This document shows positions 1 through 12,351 of a stretch of DNA of 64,000 nt, one piece after another. The stretch covers positions 496,001 to 560,000 of the forward strand of contig JAKNDB010000104.1 of NCBI GenBank assembly GCA_024305405.1, written 5' to 3'. The notes beneath the pieces were generated by a model. That model was not told where the DNA came from. It searched no databases and saw nothing but the letters and a program-made list of their open reading frames with translations. How positions within the stretch are numbered: position 1 is the stretch's first letter; the number at the start of each line of letters is the position of its first letter. This DNA is from Dirofilaria immitis (taxonomy: Eukaryota > Nematoda > Chromadorea > Rhabditida > Onchocercidae). The position numbers were made by a program, and so were the translations under genes.

Positions 1-9
1 TAATTGTAG

Positions 10-1282
10 GCAGCTGTTGCTTTGATAGCATCGGGTAAAATTCGAATGCCTTTATCGGATACGGAACAATCTCGTTTCGAGCATCGCATGTCACCGTTTT
101 CGTCTCTTAATTCTGTTACTTTTCGCATTGCTCTTTTTGTCGAATATGCTCAGTATATTCACATCTCAAGGTTATTTTTGTAATATAATTCGTAGTGATG
201 TGAAATCCTTTTAAAATTGATTTCGTATAAGACTTAATATGATGAAGTAATTGCAAGATATAATGAAAATAATTGGACATGAAATTTCTGTAAATAGAAA
301 CACAATGCAAAAATAAGAATAAACGAACCATTTAAATATATCTTCCAACTATCATATTCATCATATTCTCCTAAACTACTTCATCATAATTGAGCTAATA
401 AAATAAAGATCATTATAGCTATGATCTTTACCTCATTTTCAATGATTCTGTTTTAAGAAATTTATTATGCGCTTTTGATTTCATCTCAGTTTATGAAATT
501 TTTAAAGAAGAAAAAATGTTTTTATTATCGCCTCAATTATGGAATGATTAGCATTTGATAGGTTTTCAAATCTTGGTGCAATTTAAAATAATAATCGCTT
601 TTTTTGATGCTGAAATATAATTTCACTGAATCTTAGGATAGAATCGTTGCGAGCGCTTGGTGGAGCTAAGTGTTTCTCAATTGCAGCAGATGCATTTGAT
701 TGGGCTCGAGGTGAATTGGAAAGTTTGAGCGGTAACGATGAAATCGCTCAGCAAGCTGCTGCTATTGCCCGAATATGTAAAAATAATGCTGTTGTTTCTC
801 GAATAATCTCTTCCGGCAGCAAAAATGAGGTGAATTTTATAATCCTTTAATATATATATATATACATATGTATAGGTTTCTAGCAAGAGATGTCAGAAAA
901 GTTATCACAGGGATAACTGGCTTATGTCAGCCAAGCATATGTATATTTATTTAATTCTTGATTGAATAATATATAAGAGAAAGAAGAAGTGAATCATTGT
1001 TCTCTGTTCTTACGAAAGTTTTTTTTTGTTTTTATATTAGGTAGTTTTCTAATTCAAACTGTGATAGTTAACGTTAGTATCATAATATTTCTAATGAATT
1101 GGCACTTATTTTGACTAATGTTGTCTCAACTCAGCAGAGCATTATTTAATCCAATCCATGAGTTAGGATTTTAAATAGGAATAATGTTTATTTTTTATAT
1201 TATCTTCATTTTTCAGTCTCACATCGATTTTGTATTCAATGGCGACTCATCATATATGTATCCTTTGCTCAAAATTACTTGA
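10..1282 (+). CDS. NAA35: N-alpha-acetyltransferase 35, NatC auxiliary subunit (MAK10), C-terminal exons; 5' part outside window
   Basis: NAA35 is the large auxiliary subunit of NatC, which anchors the complex to ribosomes while NAA30 acetylates N-termini. Three exons are seen: 10-152, 637-829 and 1217-1282 (stop TGA 1280-1282). Their phases join exactly (2 bases then 1, then phase 0). The first begins after the acceptor ending at base 9, so the gene starts upstream of the window. The protein carries the family block 'EQSRFEHRMSPFSSLNSVTF', close to the human EQVRYEHRFAPFNSV region, and ends 'DSSYMYPLLKIT', resembling the human C-terminus FSAHKYFPVVKLV. The C. elegans counterpart is natc-1. 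This is recognition of conserved blocks by eye. MRPS2 follows on the same strand 1.75 kb downstream, which is long for an operon. The last intron (830-1216) holds a 28S-like fragment. Confidence 0.8.
887..938 (+). other. 28S rRNA-like fragment in an intron
   Basis: Within the last NAA35 intron, about 45 bases resemble the nearly universal peptidyl-transferase-centre segment of nuclear 28S rRNA. The core ACAGGGATAACTGGCTT (907-923) is identical to the eukaryotic consensus, followed by a diverged 'atgtcagccaagc'. It is the eukaryotic form: bacterial and Wolbachia 23S have GGATAACAGGCTGAT instead. The flanks show no further rRNA similarity and a TA-rich run lies just upstream, so it looks like a small captured rDNA piece, not a functional rRNA. 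Confidence 0.65.
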
Positions 1283-3029
1283 TCAAGTGTTGCAGTGATT
1301 TTCTCTTCTTATGTTTTTCGCATTCGTTTCATGTTGCTAAAACTGATGCTTTGAATATTCCTTCATAAAATATTAATATTCATCAAATTTGACGATCAGT
1401 ACCTTATGTGATTTGTATTATGCAACTTTTAATGATGACATAAAATTTATGTAATTGTCGAAATGTTAAATCTTTTCTCGTGGAATTTTTCACTCACTTA
1501 TATAAAGTGAAAGCAAACTACTGTATTCAGAGGATCTTGTTAGATTTAATTCTAAAATTTTGTGTCGTCAGCAGCATGTTTGGTAATGGCGTATTTATCG
1601 GCGACAATGTATTTATTTGGACAGGAATATCATGAACTTGAAATCGATTAAGGCCATAAAACTGTTCTATACGATTTGTCAATAATCAGAATTTGAAGTC
1701 CAGGGTGAGTTTTTCAGTTCTGGCTGCTTTTGTCACATTTATAGAGGTGATTCCTTTCTATGATAACTGTTTTATTCGCTGCTGCTGATGTAAGAATATG
1801 GTATAGCATGTTAAATTGCAAATGAGGCTTAACACATCAGATTATGTCGGGTTTTTTGCAGAAATTGTTATTGCTCTAAAGAAGTTGCAGATTTTCTGAT
1901 TCATCCTAGTTCATACAAATTCCTGTTTTTACTTCTTGCAAAACTTCGGCAAATCAGTTGCAAATAAGTCGTTTTTATATCTACACCGGGGAAATTTATT
2001 AACCTGCATCTTTTAGAAATATAATAAGCTGGTTGAAGATTTTTACTATATTCTTTACTTCTTTATTTGTTATTTATTTGCTCGTTTAGTTAGAAAAATC
2101 TTCGAGTTGAGCTGATTTAGGGCAGATATGTCTTAATTAATGGTTTATAATTTTTAAACTTGATATTGCAATGATTGCATTCTGCAGCTTTTCATTCCGA
2201 ATAATATCCTAATTTGAGCAGTACACAAAATTCTTTCATTTCTGATTTTTTGCTCCCAGCGATTTAATACATGATATGTTGTTTTCGTAATAAATTGATT
2301 GCGTTATGCTGTTTTCGTAATAAATTAATTGCGTAGGAGATAATAAGTTCATCAGTTGCTATAATTATAATTATTGGTGTCAGGAAAATGGTAAACGACA
2401 AGTTCATCAGTTGCTATAGTTATAATTATTGGTGTCAGGAAAATGGTAGAATGGTTTTCTACGTTCTAAATGTGGCAAATGGTTACTTGTTACGATATTC
2501 TTTAAATTTGTGCAATTGTTTTCTTTTAGGAATTATTTATGCGTAATAATGAAATAAAAAGTGTTTCATAGACTGGTTTTGTTATCAATAACCAGACAAT
2601 GTTTATCACCAACAATGAATATATTTTATACGTGAATTACTGAAAGAATCAGGAATTTTTTGAATTATCTGTTTATTAATTCGAGAAAGAGGAATGAAAA
2701 GTATCGAATAGTCGATTTTGTTGTTTTAAAACTGTTCGGAATTGTACTCAGTTTTTTAAAGCGTTGACATATGGATGAATTTTTCTGCATTAACTTAAAA
2801 GTTTGTAGTAATTCTGTTGAAGCTATAATGATAGAGTGTTTGATGGGTTTTGTCTACGAGGTCAAATTAGAAAAATCTCCAGAAACAAATTATCATACTA
2901 TTGTGTAATTCTTAGCCTAGCTGCTTTTTCCCACGGAGATTTTTCTTAAAATTAAATTCTCATAAGTATTCAAAATAGAAGTTTTATCACGTTCGATTGA
3001 TTGAATCTTCGAGTAGATTTGTTGATGCC
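1283..3029. other. Intergenic region between NAA35 and MRPS2
   Basis: No exon with recognisable coding content was seen. The stretch should hold the NAA35 3' end and the MRPS2 promoter and 5' leader. Its only distinct structure is the pair of adjacent tandem duplications at 2281-2448. Confidence 0.5.
2281..2448. repeat. Two adjacent two-copy tandem duplications
   Basis: A 30-bp unit beginning gttttcgtaataaatt is present twice back to back (2281-2310 and 2311-2340, few differences). Directly after it, a 49-bp block beginning aagttcatcagttgctata occurs at 2345 and again at 2400 (period 55) with one substitution. The near identity implies recent slippage. Confidence 0.9.
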
Positions 3030-4808
3030 ATGCCAAAACCAATATTTCTTCGACGGTTTGTTAAAACATTTCAATATTCCTTTCGTCCATATTTATCAAT
3101 GATGGAAGAACCGAATACTGATTTGCTTCAGAAAGCTACTGTTCGTCCGCTTGTTCTTCTGTAAGTAATCTTTATACTGCATTAACTATATTTTTTTTGC
3201 TGAGCTAAGCAAGTTTTGCAAAGTATATTCATTATGGCTTCAAATTACATTTTCATATTTATTTCTGAAATGCTCTCTTCATGCGATGACATTTGTAGTG
3301 TCACAAATTGTATTTTTTCTGCTATAGGCATCGCTTTTTAGAATCACAGAACATCTGCAAAACAGCATATTTACAGAATTCACAGTTTGTCAAAGAAATT
3401 ATATTTTTATTCTAGGGACTATGTGGATGATGTTTTAAAGGAGAGAGATCATTTTGGTTTCAAGAAGATGATAACAATAGATGATTTATTCCATGCACGG
3501 ATACATTATGGCCACAAAGTAAATTAATAACATTTTATATATAGCTAGGAAAAAAAATTTACGTTATTTGCTCTCCTTTTTAATGAAAAAAGTTGGAGAA
3601 GAGAGGTTTAGAGTATCGAGTGATAAAACCAAGAGATCTGTTGAGTGAGATTTCTTTGATACTAGAATCAATTTTGTCTTTGCAGATTGGGACAGTGAAT
3701 GAAAAAATGAAATGGTCATTATTTGGTGAGCGTTTAGGTGTTTGCATTTTTGATTTACAAAAACGCGTGAATGCTTAATTACGGCATTAAATTTTGTTGC
3801 TCACATAGCACTACGTGGTGGAATGTTCCTATTCATAACAGCAGAAAGGTGAGGGAAATAGAACTGATTTAATTGAAATTATTTAGTCAAAAATCGAAAG
3901 ATGTCATGGGTCACTAGGTAACCATTTCAGTTTTTGAAATAAGTTTCGAAAAGTTGGTGAGTGAAATATTTGTTTTTGATACTTTTTTTAGAAATAATAT
4001 GTTAATGGTTGAACGAAAGGCTCTAGAAATAAACGAATTTGCACATATACGTAGCTGGAAGCAAGATACTTTACTAAATGCGAAAGCATTATTTGGCGCA
4101 CCAGTACGCCTTCCTGACACGATTATATTTCTGTCAACATTAACATCAGTTTGTTCATTTCCGTTATTCTATTGCTGCTTTTTTACCTTTTTGATTAGCA
4201 TTCGCTAATTCATCCATATTCTTATCTTACTATTATATAAATGTTGAAATCTGATCTCCAAAATCTAGTTGATTATTCTGCGAGAACAGGAAAAAAACGT
4301 GCATTTTTAGTCAAAATACAAAGAAGGTGTGTTGTAATTCTGATTCAATCTCCGAGACCGAAAGAATTATATTTTAACTAAACTGACAAATGAAATAATT
4401 AAGAATCGAAACAACCACTTAATTCTTCAACTCAATCTTGTGCATGCAAGAGTTTTATGACAATACTTCTCCATTTTTTCCAATAAATCGGAAGTATGAT
4501 TGGGATGTAATGCAAAAGTTAACTTCTAAAATAATTTACGAACAGAAAAAAAACTTTTTGTAAAATTCAATTTTTACAGAAAAGTATTCCAGGTATTAGA
4601 AACACATCCAGCAGTACGCGAAGCAGCAAAAATGGTAATTCCAACAGTTGGTATTGTAGATTCCAATGCTGATCCAACTTATATTACATATCCAGTTCCC
4701 GGAAATGATGACTCAATACCCAGCGTACAGTATTTCATGGATTGTTTCGTTAAAGCTATCAAAATGGGAAAAGAAGCGAGGCAGTCATTACTCGCTGATA
4801 ACAATTAA
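3030..4808 (+). CDS. mrps-2: Mitochondrial small-subunit ribosomal protein uS2m (MRPS2)
   Basis: This is a nuclear-encoded structural protein of the mitochondrial 28S ribosomal subunit. Exons: 3030-3160, 3416-3518, 3686-3848, 3992 to about 4152, and about 4585-4808 (stop TAA 4806-4808). The start MPKPIFLRRFVKTFQYSF is basic and hydroxyl-rich with no acidic residues, as expected of a matrix-targeting peptide. Family signatures in order are 'DLFHARIHYGHK' (exon 2), 'MKWSLFGERLGVCIFDLQ' (exon 3), 'LFGAPVRLPDTIIFL' (exon 4) and 'AVREAAKMVIPTVGIVDSN' with 'TYPVPGNDDS' (exon 5). Exon 3 loses frame near 3775: the DLQKRVN stretch and the following 'LITALNFVAHIAL' are in frames one base apart, yet align continuously with mammalian MRPS2, so one base appears to be missing. 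The exon 4/5 junction is uncertain by a few bases. Confidence 0.9.
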
Positions 4809-5235
4809 CTATTCTAAGTTGAAATTGATATCAATATAGGATTTCTTTTCATTACAGGTGATATTTATAATTAAACACTGTTAATGTGCCTATCTGAAAG
4901 TTAAAATGCACTGATCTTATTTATTATTATTATTTCTGTATTTTGCGTCTTACTAACAACACCGAAGATAACAGATTTTGAGACTTTGGCAAAGTAAATC
5001 AATCTGTAAAAAGCATGTTAACAGATGCAACCAAATCACAATTTGAAATAATGGTCTGGATTCAGTGAAGAGAAGTAACAGTAATCGTCAATTATTTTTC
5101 TTCTTCTTTTTATCTTTTATTGGGACGGCTGTCTGAAAATCATAATTTTCATGAGAGTGTCAAATATCACTAAAAATCAATATGCAAAACCAATTTTAAA
5201 AAGGTCGTCAACTACGTTACAATGCAAGAAAAAAT
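4809..5235. other. Convergent 3' intergenic spacer (MRPS2 / BLTP2)
   Basis: This 427-bp tail-to-tail spacer separates the MRPS2 stop from the BLTP2 stop on the opposite strand. It is AT-rich and presumably holds both 3' UTRs and poly(A) sites. No ORF of interest was seen. Confidence 0.6.
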
Positions 5236-8200
5236 TTACCATTCCAAGGACAATCCGTTTTTTTCATCTTCATCTATTTCGATTGATGGATGCTCTATAC
5301 CTGCTAGACGATTTCTTAGTAATTTCTGCTTCATGAACTGAAAATAATTTATATATACTATAAAAAATACATAGCCTATAACTCTTCGATATTGAAATTG
5401 CATGATTTCGGGCGTATTAAACATCTATTTCAATTAAACATCTATTTCATCTCAAAAAAGCAAAAAAAACGACTGTTTGAGAACAACAAACATGTTTCTC
5501 CCAGCTTCTTCAGATATGTACTGATTCCGAAATACACCTTACCATTTAATGAATTATAATCGAAATTAAGAGAAGCACAGCAATTATCTTCTACTAAAGA
5601 AAAAGTATTTTTCTGGAAGTCTTTTGAAGGATTAATTTTTCAAAAAATTGAACATTTTACCTGCTGTAGCAATACCCGTCGGCAACGCTGTTTGATTGCT
5701 AAAGCGAGATCTAGCCAAGTCCAATTTTTTTCATGATATTCGCACAATGGGAAAACCAATTGAAATCGATCGACATCTTCAATATTTTCTCTTTGTTTCC
5801 CTGAAGAAGCAAGCATAATTATTCATATTCAATTTGTTTCCCTGAAGAAGCAAGCATAATTATTCATATGAAATTATTCATATTCAAGAACTATAAATTA
5901 GGAAAAACATCAGATCGGTCGTCAGAAGAATTCGACTGATATCAATGAAATTTCACTCATCCAATCGTCCAATCTTTCATCATTCGCTCGCTTTCTAGTA
6001 ATCTTAAAATGAATGACTGAAAAGACAGAAAAAATTTTCATTAGTAAATAATATGATATAAACGTTACTTTGTATGAAACAATGAAAGGCACTTCAGGTA
6101 TTTTGATATAGAGAAAGACATTATTTTCTTGAGCTCTTTCCTTCATGCGATCAATATCATCACGTAAATGACTGGATTCATTCGTTCGCCGAAAAGAACC
6201 GTTCATCGCACCCTGTAACCACTGTCCAACTGACACACCCTACGAAGAAATATAATAAGTTGCTCATAGATTCATTAATAACTTTAAAAATATGTGATGA
6301 TATTGATCGTATTTTATTAATTTCTATCTTGCCTGGATATTAACTGATATATATAGTAACATATCGATAGTGATTTCTACTTTGTCTCTAAATATAATGT
6401 TGTTGATATTCATTAAAAATTAGCTCCGCAACTTTTTCGTGTAAGAACTTTTATAACTATTCAAGTCATTTATACTAAATGATTTTATAACTGAAAAATA
6501 AAAACGCACCTGCCAAGATTAATCGAAGTTTAGTGCGAAGTACTATCTCAGTAAGACGCAACTTTTAGAAATCTTTGGTATTGTCTTAAATGCTACGGAT
6601 TATCGTTCTAAATAATTCGCTTAAAGGCGCGGATTTATGAAAATAAACAGTAAAACAAAAACTTCACAACTCAACTAGGTGTGCCTTTTGAAAAAGCCTC
6701 CATTCTTAAAATAAAAAACAAAAGCTACCTGATTGTTCTGCGGCTCTTCATTTGTATCAAGATTGCGCTGATCTTCTTTATCGATATTTCTACCAGGAAA
6801 AAATACTCCATCATTTTTTGGAAAAATCGATAGGTAATTTGAGCATTCATGGGTGAAACATTGATTTCGAAATGTTCCTTCACCGAAATTCCACCAACTA
6901 AAATCATGTCTTTATTGAATTTTTTAGAGAGCCTAGAAATGGAGAAAAAAGCAATTAAAGAGCCACATTATCAAATACTGAACGGATAAAAGGAGAGCTA
7001 AAGAGATGTTATCCAAAACGATTCCAGCTACCTTTCGTGGAGACTAACAAATAAAAAAACCGAAAATTTTTGAAGACTCCTCCTGTATTTCTTAGCATAA
7101 GACAGAATATACCTGGTGCCTTCTCTCGACAAACAACACGAATTGATGCCGGTTGACGTTCAGTTTTCCTTCGTGATGCATTTTGAGCTTGCAGAGTATG
7201 CTATAAAAAAAAAAAACAATTCGATAAAATCTCCAGTATTCAGTAAAGACAGCATCGCAACACGCAAAATATGAAATGAGTTATAATTTTTTCAACTTTC
7301 ACTTCCAAGAAAAAACCGATTTAATTATTCAACACCATAAAAATAAGAAGTAACACACTGTCAATACTATCTTGTTTTAAACGCAAACAATTAAAAAACA
7401 CACTATTTCCAGTGCAACTGAAATGGCAATGCACATCACTACTTTTCCATTAATAAAACAATTAATGGGACTACTGGTATGCTATGAATTTTTGGTTACA
7501 AAAGACAACCTTGTAAATAGTATCTGGAAGTAGATTGGTAACTTGTACTGTTCCAATTTCTAATAAATGTTCACCTGAATTATCTATGCGCGCCGTACGT
7601 GTATACCTGAATTATACTCAAAAAACAATTCATTAACAATATTTTTGCTAAACGAAAATTTTTAGAAACAAATTCTAACAAAAATTTCGAATCTGCATTT
7701 CTGCAAGCGCAATTTGTCCGTCACTTTCTGTTAGCCTCCAAATACAATCTTCGAAACAAACTTCAAATCTAAAAAAATATATCTATGAAACAAGTCACTG
7801 AATAAAATGTTCAACTGAAATTTGCAAACAACTGCGAAATTCAAACATTAATTTAAAATTAAAGCTTGCTTATAGATATTTATTTCTCCAAAATTTAAAG
7901 CATGAATTACTAAGCTAAAAATATTACCTTCTAGCCACAACAGCCTGCTCTTCTTCAGTAGCGTTAACCAGCTTGCGCATTCTTTCCACTTGTTTTTCTT
8001 TATAACAGCTGAAATATAATAGAATGAAATCAATGGCGCAGCAATAGAGAGTATAATTTTTATAAGATTGGACTGAATACTTCGCATATTTACTATTAAA
8101 GCTTATATTTCATATCTTTTAACATAAAGGTTCCTGTACTCTCGAAGTCCAAAACAATTGAAATAAATTTAATTAATCTCGATTCTATAAAGCTTCGCAT

Positions 8201-11200
8201 ATTTTGAAATTTCGTGTGCAAGTTATACTAACTGATAACAAGGGTTGAAACCTACCTAATAGTCATAGCTAATTCATCACAGAGAACAATCTGATTTTTT
8301 TCATTTCATCAATTTCTGCTGTCACAGTTTTGTTGGCTTCCAACAATCTAAAAAGTAATGAGCAGTGGACTAATCCTTTTCAAATTAAAATGCAACAATA
8401 AATCTTTTAAATACAATAACAGCATAAAACATGAATGTCCTATGTTATTGACTTCTACATATAACTATTAGGAATTATTCATTTCATTTTTTTCATTAGT
8501 TTTTATTTTATTCATTTATTCCAAACTCACGCTTATATATTACTTTTTCTCTTCACATATACTATAAAAAAATTCCATAACATTAAGGACTAAGGGACAA
8601 AACTTACGCAGTGTCATTGCCAGACTCCTGCAACTGCCTGTTCAGAAAAAATAAACGTCTTTCCAATGAACGGATTACAGCAATAACATCTCGTAATTCT
8701 GCCTGTTTGCAAAAATGATAATAACACTACAAAACAAAATTAATTTGGAATTATGCTTTACTTAGCTTTAATTTGAGAAATAAAAACCGAATGAGTTTTG
8801 CAAAGCAATTGTAATAATTTTCTCCATGAACCTGCATAGCAAAAATAGACGATTTTACTTCATCGACATCTTTAAGCTGCAACTCAAAACGCAGTCGTTG
8901 CCGCCGACGGTCACTTTCTTTTTTTCGTGGATCAACAAACAGAACCAACTGATTTACAATATTCATTACCATTTGATATTGTTCGGGATTCGTGCTGACC
9001 TAAAATGAAACAAAAATCATATTGCGATGAAGCTATTATCCTGACATAATAAACGTAAAATGATACAGAAAGGAAAAAAATATTAAAAATCTTGCCTCTA
9101 ACATGTTGTGTTTCAAGGTAAAACAGTCAACTGGTTCGGGCTGACCCCAAATTTCACCTGCCTCATTCGTTTCGCTCATCTTTGAAATTGTATAGTAATC
9201 AAATTCATAAAATGAACAAAAATCCATATTATAATAGCTTGATATTGAATTTCTTCCAACTATATTGGTACTAATTTACTTTTCAATTTATCCAGTATAT
9301 TTTTGTGCTATCGTCGTGTATTAACACATGGAAATAACCAGTTGAAGCGTCTTTCATTGAAATAATCTCATTCAAATAATTTTTAAAAACATACGGAATA
9401 AGGAATGTTGCGCGTATCGAGATCTAATGTATCCGAAAAATAACAAAAATACATTTGACAGCTACATCTCGAGACAACGCGTTGTAGTTGAAGTTTCCCT
9501 TCAATTTGTGCAACGTTACCATGGTCTGAAATAAAAACTAAATTTTATGGAAAGTTATTAAAGGACATTCTGAAAATCCTTAGAAAATTTTGCACTGAAA
9601 AACTCTCGGTCGATAGGGCTGATGCATTCAATTCCAATTTTACATTCCAAATTTTTTATTCACTTTAAATCAAAAGTAGCTCGCAAATAAAAAAATTGTT
9701 ACCAACAACTACACCACCCACAGCTTCGCCAGTGCTGATATAAGGATTCAAACGATCATTAATATTAGTATCACTGCACGTTTTTCTTCAATAATATCCC
9801 GATTCAACCAATGGAAACCTTGCGAGATTGATTCCGGTGAACAATTTGATGAATTGAGATGCTGAGACATTACTAGAGGTGCGAAATACTAAAAATAAAT
9901 CGATTTCCTAATCATTTTTTCTTCATACGAGGATTGAAAAACAGCATGCAATAACCTATAGAATTAATCTAAGTCAATAACTGGCAAAAGGTAAGTTTTT
10001 CTATTTATCATGCCAATGCAAAAAAATAGAAAAGAATACCTGCATTCCGGAAAGTGTTGCACACCATGATTTCTTGCTTAGCAGTTGTGATTTTTTCCAA
10101 ACTAATGCATAAATTCGCTGAGTTACTGATGCGCGAGCAGCAGTTAACAACACAAATCCATCCTTTTCTTTTCCCCGTAAAACAGCTTGACTGTTAATAA
10201 GATCAACTAAAACAGGAAATATGTTTACATTATTTTCTAATCAGAAAAATGTGCTAACCAACAACTTACTTTGCCAGTTGATCAATGCTACGTCGTCAGA
10301 TGTACACAATGCAATTCCTTGTAACATATCCGAAGGAATGTCAGTTGTCTGAAATGTATTATGCATGTAAGCACAAATACATCCAAGAGTTACACTGATC
10401 CCTCTGAATAAACATAGATATTGCCTCTCATTTGATATAAGATTAAATAACTGAAGAAAAACAAATAGACTATTAAAACCATCTTTTCTATCTAAAAGCT
10501 GGCTCTGCTAGAATCAACAAAGACAGAATTTCTAGTCAATAATAAAGCAATATTAATAGACTACTTATTTCCAAGCTTTTAATAGACAAACTACTAACTA
10601 GTTCAGTTGATCTGGGAACATAGAAAGAAACTTTCTTTCAAATAACAGATGAGACTTATTTAACGAATAGGTCATATCTCATCAGATATGAGTGATATCT
10701 TTTTTTCTTAAATAGAGATAAAATGAAAGAGAAGTCACATTTTATATCTTTCTTTTAGGAAAAAAAGAATATCACATTTTCTTTGTAACAAAAAGTACTT
10801 CTTCATCGTAAGCGACAAGTTTTGTACTCGCTTCATCGATTAGTCGTTGCAACATATCATTTTCTTCTGTCGCCCGTCCTTCCAAACCATACCGTGATCT
10901 TCAAAGAGCTAATCCACATTTTTAATATTCAAATTTTTAAAATAAAGAAAACTGCTTCTTTATGTTTTCCAGGGTCCACAGACCCATAGTTTTTAAATTG
11001 TTATAAGTGAAGAACAGCGGGAGCAGATAATAATAATACTATTAAGACCATTCAATTTTTCCGACATTTATTTATTGATATTGCTAAATGCAAACATAGG
11101 ATACATGTAAGTGATAAACGAGACTTATAATACCTCAAATTCTAAAAATAAGTTTATACCGATGCAAACATTTATTAATTAAAAAAGCTGAAGTACTTAC

Positions 11201-12320
11201 TGATTTGTTACTTTCAGAATCAGACTGCAATCTTGAAATAACCGGCTTTGCCGTATTCACACCATTTAAAGTAGTTGAAGATAATGGAGGAATTCCTGAT
11301 TCTGTAAACTGTAATCAGAATTCTCATCAGAGCTTTTAAGATGAAAGTTCTTTAAAGAATTCACTGCTAATTGAACTAGTGCTTTACATTAAATTAAAAA
11401 ACGAGGACTAACACTTGGTGTTTTCAGAGCATCTGTTCCCAAAATACGTCGTAAAATATGAGCTTTATGAACGCCATCCGCAATGGCCAAGCAGGTATCA
11501 CGATTTTCTGGAGTCCATGAGGCACGCAAATCATGAATTGTAAGTCGATGCACGGCTTCATCACTTTCTGATAATTTGACTCTCCTATTACTGGAAGAAT
11601 TGGCGTTATTCTGAAAAAAATAAAACAAAAAAAAAATTTATGGAAATTTTTATCCATTGACAAACTTCATCACAAAATCTTTAGTTCCATTTAAAAAATG
11701 AAATTGAAAAGCTGTTTATAAACAAATCGAAAAAAATATTTCAATTCAACAGAAAAACTTTCCGGAGAAAAAGCAAGTTCAAATTTAAAATTTCCATAAG
11801 CGATCAAATGGACACCGTATTTAATCATTAAATATATTAAAATATCGACTGTTTAAATATTAATAAGCAAACAAACTAATTATGAACCAATCAAACGTAG
11901 TACTTCCAGCATTTTTGGAAAAAGAAAACAGTTGCAAGAAAAACCTGAGGTCGTGCCTCTCGTGTGTAGGATAATCGATCTAATCCAATAAAAATGAATT
12001 GTCATCAATTGGAGTAGCAAAGTTTTGCGAATTAGCACCAAAAAGATGAATTTGTACATTTAAAAGCTGTGCTGAAACGTATAAGATTGACCACTTCGCA
12101 ATTCGTCTTCTATTGACTCCATCCTAAAAACTGCAAAGAATATCATTCTAAACAATATGATAAAACGGTTAAATCGAGAGTTCAAAAATCGCGTTTCAAT
12201 CAAATTTAAAAATAAGAGTTCTGACGCTTTCGTTATGCGATATTATAAACTAGAACAACTCTTTAGAAGTATTAGTCAACAGGTATGTATAATATCTATA
12301 TCTATATCCATATATACCTG

Positions 12321-12351
<31 letters not shown>

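Noticed and set aside
887..938. Functional rRNA gene or Wolbachia 23S insertion
   Set aside because: Only about 45 bases, with mismatches. The core is the eukaryotic nuclear form, not the bacterial GGATAACAGGCTGAT form.
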